The notes below the pieces were generated by a model. The model had not been told where the DNA came from. It was given only the letters and a program-made list of their open reading frames with translations, and made no database searches. 64,000 nucleotides of DNA, taken from assembly GCF_963675165.1 (NCBI RefSeq), contig NC_087385.1, forward strand, positions 532,001 to 596,000, read 5' to 3'. Made by a program: the position numbers and the translations under genes. How positions within the stretch are numbered: position 1 is the stretch's first letter; every line of letters begins with the position of its first letter. The stretch is from Halichondria panicea (taxonomy: Eukaryota; Porifera; Demospongiae; Suberitida; Halichondriidae). Of this stretch, positions 11,901 through 22,659 are shown piece by piece.

Positions 11901-14509
11901 CTGCCCACGTTTGAACTCTGCTCATATAGGAGTTGCATGCCCTCTCTTCTTTTATACGCCCTTGATTATACCTTGTGGGGTATATATAGACAGATAGCGA
12001 GGAAGGGGGGAGAGAGTGTGGTAGATATATGTGTGTATAGCTATAATTACCAGAGAGCTAAAACATGTACAGTTGTATACACAGCTCACTTTCTGAGTGG
12101 GTTGACGATTCCCTTCCAGAGCATGTTACTGAAGGCCTGTCTGTTGATGTCAGTAGTGCTGTAACTATCTTCCAGGAACATGTCATCAAAGATATCGCTG
12201 AGGGCAAATAATCCAAAGAGAGTGGAGTCCAGGTAGCAGGAGTTCTGGTGACCCTGGATACCCTTCTGATCACCCACGTAGTGGCGTGGGGGTGGCACTG
12301 TTGTTTGATCAACGTTCTCTTCGAATGGCACTTGTAGAGCTGTAGTGGAGGCAATAAATAAAGTGATGATATGACAATTAACACACGGTTAATGCCGGCT
12401 TGTGCTGAGAATCCATGAGCAGGTGCTGAGTCAGCAAATCTCTGGTCAGATAGGAGACGAGCCACTGGATAGAAGGTTGCCCTGCCATAGCCACATTGGA
12501 AGTAACGGACGCCATTCAACTCTCCATCTCCACAACGATCAGCATACTCCTCCTGTACATAGTAACCTAGCTGTTAACAACTTTGCTGTAATTAAAACTC
12601 ACCAGCTCAATCCCTGCCACTAGCTCCTGTTCGCCAGGGAGGTTCCCAATCCACCTCACAATCCCGTACCAGGGGTTTTGAGAGCCACCGAACTGAACAG
12701 CAGAGCTTTTGGAGATGTTCATAGGAGCAACAGGGAGTGGGAGTGGCTGTCTCGAGGGGGCATATCCACGCTGGTCAGGACGGAGTACTGTGACAGGGCA
12801 GAAGAATCCTCGGCCGTACTTGCAAGAGAAACACCTCGTCCCCTTCCAGGTACCATCAGTACAGCCATCCATATCCTCCTCCTATACAGGCATAACACAT
12901 ACATGTACAAATATCAAACAACTACAAGTGGCAACTTACCAACTCCAGTCCAACAATCAGTCCACTGACTTGAGGGAAGTTACCCATCCAGCGAATCTCA
13001 CCGTATCGAGGTGGGTCAGAAAACTCAACTCGAGAGCCAATTACAAACTGATGCTTGGTAGAATCCTGAGATTCAGGAGCAATGACTATCACATCAGGCT
13101 GCTTGTTGCCAGCCCCAGGCATGATGTCATAGATGGCTGGCGGACGACTCTCAGAGTGATGGCTGTCGGGTAGATCGACACAGGAGCCAGAAGGGTATAC
13201 AACTCTAACAACTTTCATTCTCTCATGCAGACGTGCTATTGCCTCTTCTTTTCTCTGCCTCTCTTCAACTCTCCTCTGTTTTCCCTCCATTTCTGTTTGA
13301 ACCAGTTCCTCGGGAACAACAAGTTTGCCGTGTTTCGAGCTTTCACATCTAAAGTTTGAACTTAATCCAGTCACAGTAATAAGAAAGTCACCTCTTTGGA
13401 TGGGAATATCCTGCAAAAATAGATTAGGATTATTGTTAAACTCAACAAGTAGCTAGGTATGTATATTAAATAGAACATCTTATGCCTCTCAGAGAGGACC
13501 AGCAGCAAGTACTCACTCTCAAGGACATAATAATAGTGGGTCTCACAGCAGACGACGGTACGTACCGTTTCAATTCCGACGGCATTCACTTTACCACCAT
13601 CAGTATTGGCTATTCCAGTCCACCTCACTGTGCCATGAATGGGGACTTGATCCTTGTTGTGAGTTACCACTCTGTCTCCTTTGTGAAAGCGAAAGCCACT
13701 GTTCGTGTGTCCTTGAGTGTGAGTATTTGCTGCTAGTCCTACCTGAGAGGTATTTGCTCTGCCACCTGGCGAATTCTGTGATTTGCCTTCACTATCTGTC
13801 TTCAGACCCAATCGAGAGAGCACTTGGTGAGGTAGGGTGGCTTTTGTGGGTTGAGCAGTCGGTCTTCTTGTTGGACGGAAGTTGAGCCTCTCCAGGGATA
13901 CAAACATCCCACAGTTCTCATCGCAAATGAAAAGTTGACGATCGTGGAAGACGCCATTGGTGGACCCTGACCCTCGATACTTATCCTCCTAAGGAAAGAC
14001 AAACAGTTCACTATTGGATAATCAGACACCGTTAATAAACGTACCGTGAATTCTATTCCAAACTTAATCCCCGTCTCTCCCGGTAGAGTTCCAATCCACC
14101 TCACCACAGCTTGACAACCGGTGTTAGCGATGGCTTCTTTAGTTGGTAATGCAACATACACAGTGTCACCCAGTCTCAAATTTGAGCCCAATTCATGATT
14201 GTCACTAATGAACGCATCGTATCGTGCTCCTAACGTTGATATTCCACTGAGCAACTTGAACTCGTAGTTAGTGAGTGGGGCAATGTCACATTCAGAGCAG
14301 TACAAGGTGATGTCTTCATTGTACACACTGTAGTTGTGAGCTGGTTTACCATCAGCCCCGGATGTGGTGTCTTTAGGTGGGAGGGCAATAAGAAGAGATC
14401 CTCTAAGGACAGATACATTCTTCTTCCTGAATGCCGTAAGTAGGGATCCACTCTTCTCCCCCTGGGCATCCTTCAGCAGGAGAGCTTCTTTGCCAACAGT
14501 GCCAGCCAT
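8982..14509 (-). CDS. Full-length CAP-Gly(x4) / CYLD-type USP / coiled-coil / kinase fusion
   Basis: Thirteen exons: 14045-14509, 13566-13988, 12940-13410, 12603-12881, 12387-12552, 12090-12339, 11597-11676, 11473-11539, 11295-11424, 11126-11234, 10524-10820, 10257-10466, 8982-10207. They total 4173 bases, or 1390 residues in frame. Order: CYLD-like N-terminus; CAP-Gly domains at roughly 115-195, 245-330, 410-495 and 505-590, the second lacking a clear glycine-rich second half; USP about 600-980 with Cys near 635 (GIQGHQNSCYLDS), B-box (CMICGELSQYKCSKC) and SVICIETSHYVCF; coiled coil about 990-1125; kinase to the C-terminus (LGHGAWGSVCRG, VAVK, HRDVSAPNVLL, SDFGSAN, YAAPETFP). Predicted activities: deubiquitination and protein phosphorylation in one cytoplasmic protein. 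No lesion is visible. The 3' end of the USP segment is shorter than in sisters (the SPVREP..SIVSEG segment is missing). Confidence 0.88.
10833..11078. mobile_element. hAT-like MITE with CAGGGTTTCATCTAG inverted ends (copy 1)
   Basis: The 15-base terminal inverted repeats CAGGGTTTCATCTAG and CTAGATGAAACCCTG enclose about 246 bases, flanked by GAAGT on both sides. It lies in the intron before the B-box exon. The 33-39 kb paralogue has the unoccupied site (GAGAAAAGTATG at 35243-35254). CAGGG ends fit the hAT pattern. Confidence 0.8.
11747..11964. mobile_element. Near-perfect palindromic MITE
   Basis: Ends CAAGGGCGTATAAAAGAAGA and its reverse complement; arms of about 100 bases meet near 11862 with almost no spacer. 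ATTATA flanks both sides as a likely target duplication, and the paralogous intron near 27320 has a single ATTATA with no insert. Confidence 0.8.
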
Positions 14510-14643
14510 TGAGTATATATAATTATATATATAATTATGTAGAAAACTTGTCTCGCGAGCAGCCGTCTAATGCAGAAGGTTAAGCTCGAGCTCGAGCATG
14601 GCTAGCTACGTACGTACATGTAGCTAGCTAGCTAATAGTTATA

Positions 14644-15199
14644 TCCGACTAGAAAAACATTTGCAATGTGAAAAATTGCTAGGATTGGCCAGGGGAACCA
14701 CAAAAAAGCGTGGGAACAAGAAATCAGACGAGAGCATAACTCCAATCCGTTACAACGTCAATCACATGTATACTGGTAGTTTTCCCATGTTTTCCCAGCC
14801 AATATGCCACGCAATTTTTACTGGTGGAGTGATGACCAATCCCTATATATATTTATTATACATATACATTTTAGAATGTGGGACACATAATCATGATGAT
14901 TTGTGATGAATTGATGTTCCTAATACATGCAGTGTTGAGCACAGGTACACACAGTCCATCCATGCGTAGTAACATGCACGGACCGTACTGGTGACTGCAT
15001 GGAATGATGTGGTGGATGGAAGCTGATAGGTGGATCTGGAACACAGTCTATTATTTAATATACTATGTATTGTACATGTTCATGACGTTGTAACGGATTG
15101 GAGTTATGCTCTCGTCTGATTTCTTGTTCCCACGCTTTTTTGTGGTTCCCCTGGCCAATCCTAGCAATTTTTCACATTGCAAATGTTTTTCTAGTCGGA
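14644..15199. mobile_element. Foldback element with ~118-bp inverted arms
   Basis: Left arm 14644-14761 begins TCCGACTAGAAAAACATTTG; right arm 15082-15199 is its reverse complement almost base for base. The ~320-base spacer has no recognisable transposase. It lies upstream of the 8982-14509 gene. Confidence 0.85.
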
Positions 15200-16115
15200 T
15201 TCCCTTTCTTTTTCAGTACAGTTTACGTATCATGACATGCATAAGTGGAACGTCAAGAGGCAGTACAAGAAGAGAAGACAGGACTAATCAGATATCTTCT
15301 CGAATATCTCTGGACTAATAATTATAGTATAATGAGTAATAATTTATTGCTTGATAATTATGTTGAATTTGCGAATCAGTATTAAATGACAGCCATTTTA
15401 AGAGCATGATATCTAGCCAGTGCATATAGCATGCCTGTCAGAGAAAGGGAGCTAGAGCTGAACAGTGTGAAGAAAAGGAACACCTCAGGCTCTGGAAAAG
15501 CACTGCTGCACTGATTTTAGGCGCACGGTTTATTAGCCACGCCTATCTATTATTATTGGCCACAACGCAATTGCTGAGTCATTAAAGATGGCGGAATTGT
15601 CTAGGTAAGAGAAATAGAGACTGAGAGGTCATCTGCCTCGTGGAAGCAATCGCAAATCTGAAGAAGCGCTTTGTAATCCAGGTTGTAGTCGTTTGGAAAC
15701 CCTGTGCAGAATGTCCTGGAGATGGCTGTACTTGGAGTAAATGCTGGGCAAGAAACTTACTTACTTACTCACTTACTTACTTAGTCAGTCAGACAAAGAG
15801 CGGTGAAACTTCGAAATAGTGCAATTTTTAAAATGAAAATATTCATTCATTAAAATGTTTATGGATTATAAAATGAGAGATACAAAGAGAGAAAAGGCTA
15901 AATAAACTATCTGTTCAGCCAGTTTCTTGATGTGGCCTTTCCCTGCAGAGATAGAACAGTTTGAACATGAGTCAAAATAATTGAAATATTGCTAAACACG
16001 GGCAAACCCACTGCCAATCCTATGTAAAACCTACTGGTTTTACTAATAATTGCAAATGGAATGGTAATGATCATCAATCTTCATAGTGCATGAAAAAATG
16101 TCACAGACAAATCAA
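15200..16115. other. Intergenic stretch with a TTAC microsatellite
   Basis: No exon of the array family is present. A tetranucleotide run (TTAC/TCAC) occupies about 15758-15785. The bases before it (about 15600-15755) look like the tail of a dispersed repeat but I cannot name it. Near 16059 the conserved GGTAATGATCATC motif marks the 3' flank of the next gene. Confidence 0.5.
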
Positions 16116-19100
16116 TTACTGAGATGGTAGCTTATTAAGTTTTTCAAGTACTTGGGTCATTGATAGTCTATTGTCTGGTTGGCTCTCGACGCAGGCTGCT
16201 ATGATATCGTACACTTGTTCCCACTTACTCTTGATACGTAATAGTATTGCTCTTCTGTTCTCAGGGGAAGGCATCTCCTTGGCAATGGCCTCAGCTAGGA
16301 GGTAGCCGTAACTGTACACATCAATCTTTGTAGTTTGTTTCGGAAGGGGATCGTCCAGATTAGATGGTGGGAAGGTTTCGGGGGCAGCATACACAATGGC
16401 ACCAGGAGCTGCTGTCTTGCAGCTTTTAGCCAGATTGGCTGATCCAAAGTCGGATAGTTTTGCCTTCCAAACTCCTGGGTGTATTTGCTGGAGGAGGACG
16501 TTGGGAGCACTCATATCACGGTGGATGATGGGCTCTTGATGCTCGTGGAGGTAGTGGAGGGCATAAGCCACCTCTCGAAATATCGATAGCAAAGCATCCT
16601 TTTGGAAATTGACAATTTTCCTTTCGTAAGCGGATCGAAGGTCAGTGTCGAGAAACTCCAGAACAAGCAGAGGTGAGTCAGTACCTCTCTCCACACCAGC
16701 GTCCACTACAGCAGCAATCAGTCGCACCAGGTTGGGGTGTTGAACATGAGCCATGATTCGAATCTCTCTTTTGAGCAGATCAATTGTGTGTTTGTGGAGT
16801 ATTTTTGTGTGTGCACACTTTACTGCTACTTGCTGACCACGAAACAACCCTCGACACACTGATCCCCAAGCACCATGTCCTAGGTTGTCTTGTAACACAA
16901 CTTCTTGTCTTCGTACATTCCACGAGTCTTGGTCTAGTCGCGGAATTTGGAGTTTAGAAAACTTTGACTGATTTGTTTTGCTTTCTGCCACTTCTAGCCT
17001 TCGTTGCAAGTTCTGAGCCTGTTGTTGGTAGCGCTGTGATTGAGCTTCAAGGTGTTGCTTTTGCCTTTCTAGCTGGCGCTTTTTGTTATCTAATTGGTGC
17101 TTTTCCATTTTGTGAAGTTGTATTTGCTCTTCTTTCTCGGCCATTTCTTGAGAGGTGGTACGTTCTCGCTCATTGTATCGTTGTAACAACTGTTGCTTTT
17201 CAGCTTCAAATAGTTGAGACTGCTCGGCCTGATTGGTTTCGATTCTCTGTTGAAGATTTCTGTTTTCTGCCTGAAGAGAAGTGTTTTCTTGTTTAAGCTC
17301 CTCTATGACATCATCTTTGCTCTCCATTGGCTTGGGTACTGTTGGGACAACACCTACATGTATTGATTGTATACTCAGCATGAAATGAACACTTACCTTC
17401 ACTGACAATAGAGCAAGGCTCTCTGACTGGACTCAGATGATACTCCTCTTCACCATCACTATCTCCATACAATGCGGCATCACGCTGAACATAGACACAC
17501 ATGTAGATGTCTTGAGTGAATCGTCGGACCAACTCTGGTAGCTCTCTTGGTGGTGTACTGAACAGCTTATCCCTGCCTCTGACATCACTGTACACCCACT
17601 CATTCAGCTCACGAGTGCAGTCAGTCACACATGGAACGTTGTTCATGTCACCTGTACACATAATAATTATATGTAAACAAGTGAAGACATCTATTAGTGC
17701 AGGCTGACTCACATTGCTTGTCTGCCATACTGTCAAAGAAGATCCACTTCTTCTCAAGGTCATCCCTTGGGTCTCTAGTGAAGCAGACGTAGTGACTGGT
17801 CTCAATGCAGATCACAGAGAGGAGGTCCAACTGTGCCAGCTCGGGACTATCCGCTGGAGTAGCAGCAACAACAACAGCAGTTAGCCTATGATTAGCTCTG
17901 TCCTTGTAAGAGGGGTTGCTATGGTAGAGGTCAGAGCAGCGCTGGCAGTAGTGGGTGAACTGCTGCTGACTGAGAGGACCACAACTCTCACACTTGATAA
18001 CTGACTCCTCCCCACACGAATGGCAGGGTGGAGCTGGAGCTGTGATGGGAAAATAATTACTGTACAAGATACAAGGACACTCTGAAACCTTTTTTGTCTG
18101 TGTCAGTCAACTCTCTGATGTCCAATTTCAGCTCTGGAATAATCCCCCGGTTTGTTCTTTCGAACTGGGGAACTGCAATCAGAAGTTTTGAGGGAACCTG
18201 ACAAAACAGTGCACATGTAAATTTGAGGGCCCAGTAAGAGTCTACAGTATAGTACTATACCTTTGTGAATGAGATGTACTGCTTTAGGAACATTCTCCTG
18301 AGTAGATCTCCCACAGTGGGTAGTCTGAGGTTTGGTTTGGGCTTTGGGAACATTTTTTTTATGAGGTTTTTCATAGTGGGTACTATGGGGTTTGAGTCGT
18401 GCTCCACAAACAGTTGGACAAAGAACTCTTGCTCCACACCAAACGGACGTCTGTATAATTATGTATTACGTACTACCCTGAGCATAATTAGACATAATTA
18501 TACCATAATATAATTATAACGGGAAATATTCACGGGTGCAAATTTTCGCTATTTGGCTCCATAGCCCTCAGCAGAAATTTTCGTGCGTTCTAATATTCCC
18601 GGTTCAATGCCAGGAAACCACACCCACCAATAGCTTTGATGCGAAATACCGGTGCATGGAACTTTTTCCCAGTTTTAATTTTCGCGTTAACTGTCAGCCC
18701 TCGAAAAATGTGAAATTTTACACCTCACGAAAACTTCCCGCTATGCGGTACCTGATGGAGATGAATGGCCTCGTGTGTAGCATGTGTTTGAAGAGCATGT
18801 TCAGAAACTCCTCAGGATCTGTATACAGGGAACATTACAGTCAACGTACACTATAAACTGCCAATACCTTTCTCCTTCTCAGTGATTCCCTCCATCTTCC
18901 CGAGTTCATCCAGAGCATTTCTCATCTTCACCACTGACTCAAACCTCACCATACCATTCCTGAAACAGATACATGTTCGTTAGAGATAATATCAAAAATT
19001 CCCTCTATTATCTCTATTATATGCCGTATAATAGAGGGAAGTTTTTGTGTGGTGAAAATTTTCGCGTTTTTTGAGGGCAGAGAAAATTAAAATCGGGATA

Positions 19101-21557
19101 AACTCCCACAACTGGTATTTCACATGCAAAGCTATTGATGGGTGTGGTTTCCTAGCATTGAAACGCGAACATTAGAACCCACGAAAATTTCTGCTGAGGG
19201 CTCTGAAGCCAAATAGCGAAAATGTTGCATCCGCGAAAACTTCCCGCTATACGGTACTATAAAATGTGGATACTTTCTGAGAGGATTGACGATTCCCTTC
19301 CACAGTAGGTTGGCAACACGTTTCCTGTTCTGGTCAGTAGTGATGGATTGGTCTGCTGCCAGGAACATGGAGTCAAAGACATCACTGAGGGCAAACAGAC
19401 CAAAGATGGTGGAGTCCAGGTAGCAGGAGTTCTGGTGACCCTGGATACCACGGTACAATCCAATGTACCTCATCATTTGCTCAGTGGGGTCATTAATGAA
19501 CTGATCTGTTTGCTTCTCCATTGGGATTTGTATAGCTATAGAATACAAAACTCATATACATGTATACACATGAATGCATGGATATATATATAATTATATA
19601 CCAGACATACAGTTGGATAAAGAAGGCCACACCAGCGTACATGTATGTCTACATGCAGGGTACATGAATGCACGCTCACGATTCTCTATTGATGTGGCAG
19701 CATGTCCAGCTTGTAGTCCAAACCTTTCATCAGGACGGAGGTTAGCCAGTGGGAAATATAACCCTTTACCATGAGCACAGGTAAAGTGCTTCTCTCCTGT
19801 AGTTTTGAGAGTTCCATCAGTACATCCATCCATGTAGTCCTCCTGTGAGCAAATGAAATTAATTATACAATAGACTCTTTACTCACTAGTTCAATCCCTG
19901 CCACCTGACCATCCACTCCAGCTACGCTGCCAGTCCACCTGATCACTCCATAGTGTGGTGGGTCATTGGGGTTTATAGTTGCCACTTGAACAGTTGAACC
20001 CACTGCCAGGTTGTAGGGGTTAGAGCTTCCTACCAAGGCATTGTACTCTTGAGGTACTTGTGGTGGAGCGTTTCGATGTTGCACACGATCGTTGATCTTG
20101 AAGTGATGAGAAGGGGGCTTATCGACAGGTGTATCAAACGTAGAAGAGTTGGCACCTGGTAGAGTAGACTTCTTTAGCTGCTGACGTGTCGCACCATGGA
20201 CACTCTTACTCACGCCTTCCTCATGTGCAACAGCTGCTGGGTCTGCATCGGCTTTTTTATTTTTTTCCTCCGCAGTTTTTCTGGTTTCCTCTGCAGCTTT
20301 CTTTTTGGCTTCCTTTCTCTTAGCCTCTTCAGCATCCTTCAAAGCCTTTTCCTGCTTTGCCATTAACTGTCTCTTACTCAAGCCCTCCTCTCGTGCAGCA
20401 GCTGCTGGGTCTGAAAGGTCAACATCTCTAGCTGGGGGGTTGCTAGTGATGGCCAACTCCTCTCTAAACACAAGGTGCTCAGGGACCACTAAACGTTGAC
20501 CAGGTGTAGTCTTAAATAAGTGAGTTATTCCAGTTAGTGCTTTAGGGAAGAGATTAGTGACAGCAACCCAATCCTGTGTGAAATAGCCATATTAATGAAC
20601 GTAATAGTAGACACAGCACTCACTGTTTCAATCCCTATGTGGTTGGTGTCCAGTATTCTAGTCTGTAAATCTCTACCAATCCAGCGAACAGTTCCACCCA
20701 TGGGTACATTCTTCTTGTTGAAGACCACCACACGATCATTGATCTTGAACATACATGTAGGGGGGTTATCGATAGGTGACCATTGGGTAGAAGAGTTGAC
20801 CCCTGGTGGAGAAAAGCTCTTTAGCTGCTGACGTGTGACACCATGGGGCACTTGGTGAGGTGGTTTAGCAGCTAGCTTATCCAGAGACACAAAGAGACCA
20901 CAGTCTTTATCACACTCAAAATATCTGAATCCCGAAACGAAACCATCACTGATGCCTTTCCCAAGGTAACAAGAATCCTGTAAGAATAATAGTTACTCAT
21001 ACATATAATGATAAGTATATTTATACCTTAATCTCCACTCCAAAGTTCCTCCCTGGTAATGACGCTACGGGTCCAACATGTCTCACTACACCAGCAGACC
21101 AGGTGGGTGCACTTGGATTATCACCAGGGAGCCTTACATGGACCTGGTCACCTCTCTTCAGCTTGCCACCCCATTCCAGCTTACCATCTTCAGAGAACAC
21201 AGTGAATCGATCACAAAGGTTCTCAATAGCTTCCAAAAGCTGTAGATCTCTGCCATTCAGTGGAGACACATGATCGAACTCATCGTCTTCACCACCATAC
21301 AGTGTGACACTGGGGTCTCTTGTGGAGCGAAAGTTGTGAGGTGGTCTTCCATCATCGTGTACTAACCACTCTTGATCTTGTCGGGGAATCTCAGCAAGCA
21401 GTTCACCTCGTAACACTCGAACAGGTTTTGGACCTTCTATTAATATGATCTTCCCTGGAGCCTTCTCTCCTTGGACATCCTTCATTAGAATGTACAGGTA
21501 GTCCGGTATTCTGGATGCCATAGCATGGACAGTGATATATGGAGGTAGATCTAACAT
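16116..21557 (-). CDS. Full-length CAP-Gly(x3) / CYLD-type USP / coiled-coil / kinase fusion
   Basis: Twelve exons: 21027-21521, 20624-20977, 19887-20573, 19680-19842, 19274-19535, 18868-18959, 18752-18818, 18261-18450, 18089-18197, 17713-18039, 17397-17651, 16116-17353. They total 4239 bases, or 1412 residues. The start at 21521 (MASRIPDYLY) matches paralogues better than the in-frame ATG at 21557. The N-terminus carries CAP-Gly halves split at exon ends and a Lys/Glu coiled coil in exon 3. The USP has Cys near 605 (GIQGHQNSCYLDS), a B-box (CHSCGEESVIKCESC) and SVICIETSHYVCF. The C-terminal coiled coil and kinase (LGHGAWGSVCRG, HRDMSAPNVLL, SDFGSAN) follow after one short intron. The 18261-18450 exon is 60 bases longer than in most sisters because of an internal duplication. 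No lesion is visible. Confidence 0.88.
18511..18751. mobile_element. MITE of the CCGTATAGCGGG family abutting a splice donor
   Basis: The AT-rich unit ends CCCGCTATGCGGTAC exactly at the end of exon 18752-18818. On the gene strand the donor is therefore GTACCG from the element end, where paralogues have GTATGT. An inverted relative lies at 19019-19259. Confidence 0.7.
19019..19259. mobile_element. MITE of the CCGTATAGCGGG family (inverted relative of 18511-18751)
   Basis: Segments such as CAAAGCTATTGATGGGTGTG and GGCTCTGAAGCCAAATAGCG are reverse complements, with mismatches, of parts of 18521-18640. It ends CCCGCTATACGGTA in the intron before the catalytic-Cys exon. Confidence 0.7.
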
Positions 21558-21600
21558 TCACCGGATTTAAGTCAAGACATAAAAAAATTATGTGGTAGAT

Positions 21601-22566
21601 TTCAGGGGCGATCCTAGGATTTAGTCAATGGAGGTGCTCATTGCGTGCGAAGGGCGCAAAATTTAAACCACGCCCACTTCAGGGGTCACTCCCCTTTTGT
21701 CGGCAAAGCCCACTGTTTTCTAGATGATGCACAGTACTGTATATACAACAGGTTAATAATTGTTTTGTGCTTGCCACCTAGTAAAGCCACTACTCCTCAC
21801 ACACACGCAAGTCAAGAAGGTTTATGACCAGAAGCTCAATTCGCCTGGGATGGCAAACTCTAGCCAACTCTTCTTAAGGTATGTCAAATGTCAATGTAAT
21901 CATGTCTACTCTAGTCTCTGTGTATATGTAGAAGTGTAAGTGATGATAAACGTTTGTTCCTTTGCTTGATCTGACGACAGTCTTGATTCTTTTCTTTTCA
22001 GGCCACTAAAAGATTGATCAGCTTACCAGGAGGTGACAGGCAGCGTACAAAGTATGACCACCAGTACCTTGATGTTGAGGAAAAGAGACTTTGTAGTTTA
22101 CATTGCAAACATTGATTATTATTAATTTATTGTACATACATGTAGGCTTAATTATATAATTATACTATACATTCATGTACCTCATGTACCTGGATCTAAG
22201 AACCTTGTTGTGCTGCATGTTGTGAAGCAAGCTCAAGTGTTCTATGTGTTTGATACAGCAAACCACTTCCTGCTGCCTAGCCTTATTATTGAGCCCCTCC
22301 CCACTCTTTACTATGGATATGCCAGTAAATGATTGAAGAAAAGTAAGTTTTTTAGGCCAGCTTAGCTAGCTAGCTAGATTAAAGTTATTGTAACTATCAC
22401 TATTAAGCTGTAGATAGCTGCAGTAAGTGTAGCTTCCTTCTAGCCAGCCAGTGATGGTTGAACTATCTACTTGAGCTTCTCTGAGTCTGGATAGGGTGCT
22501 GGAGCACCAGAGTCTGGATGGGGGTGCTGGAGCACCCTAAGCACCACCCTGTGTACGCCCCTGTAG
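21601..22566. mobile_element. hAT-like non-autonomous insertion (CAGGGGCG ends)
   Basis: About 960 bases begin CAGGGGCGATCCTAGGAT and end TGTGTACGCCCCTG, an 8-base inverted terminal repeat, with TAGAT on each side. The duplicated segment at 57.6 kb runs through the same site (GTGGTAGATAACCC) without the insert, which defines the element's limits. No transposase frame was seen. Confidence 0.8.
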
Positions 22567-22659
22567 ATAACCCAAACCTCACCTAATAATATTTGTGACT
22601 GCAAAACAACAGAAATTACACAAAATCAGGATATTCATGAATTTCTATCTAGCTCTCAA

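Noticed and set aside
14661..15318. Short plus-strand frames in the foldback element
   Set aside because: They read through the inverted arms and have no similarity to a transposase that I can see.
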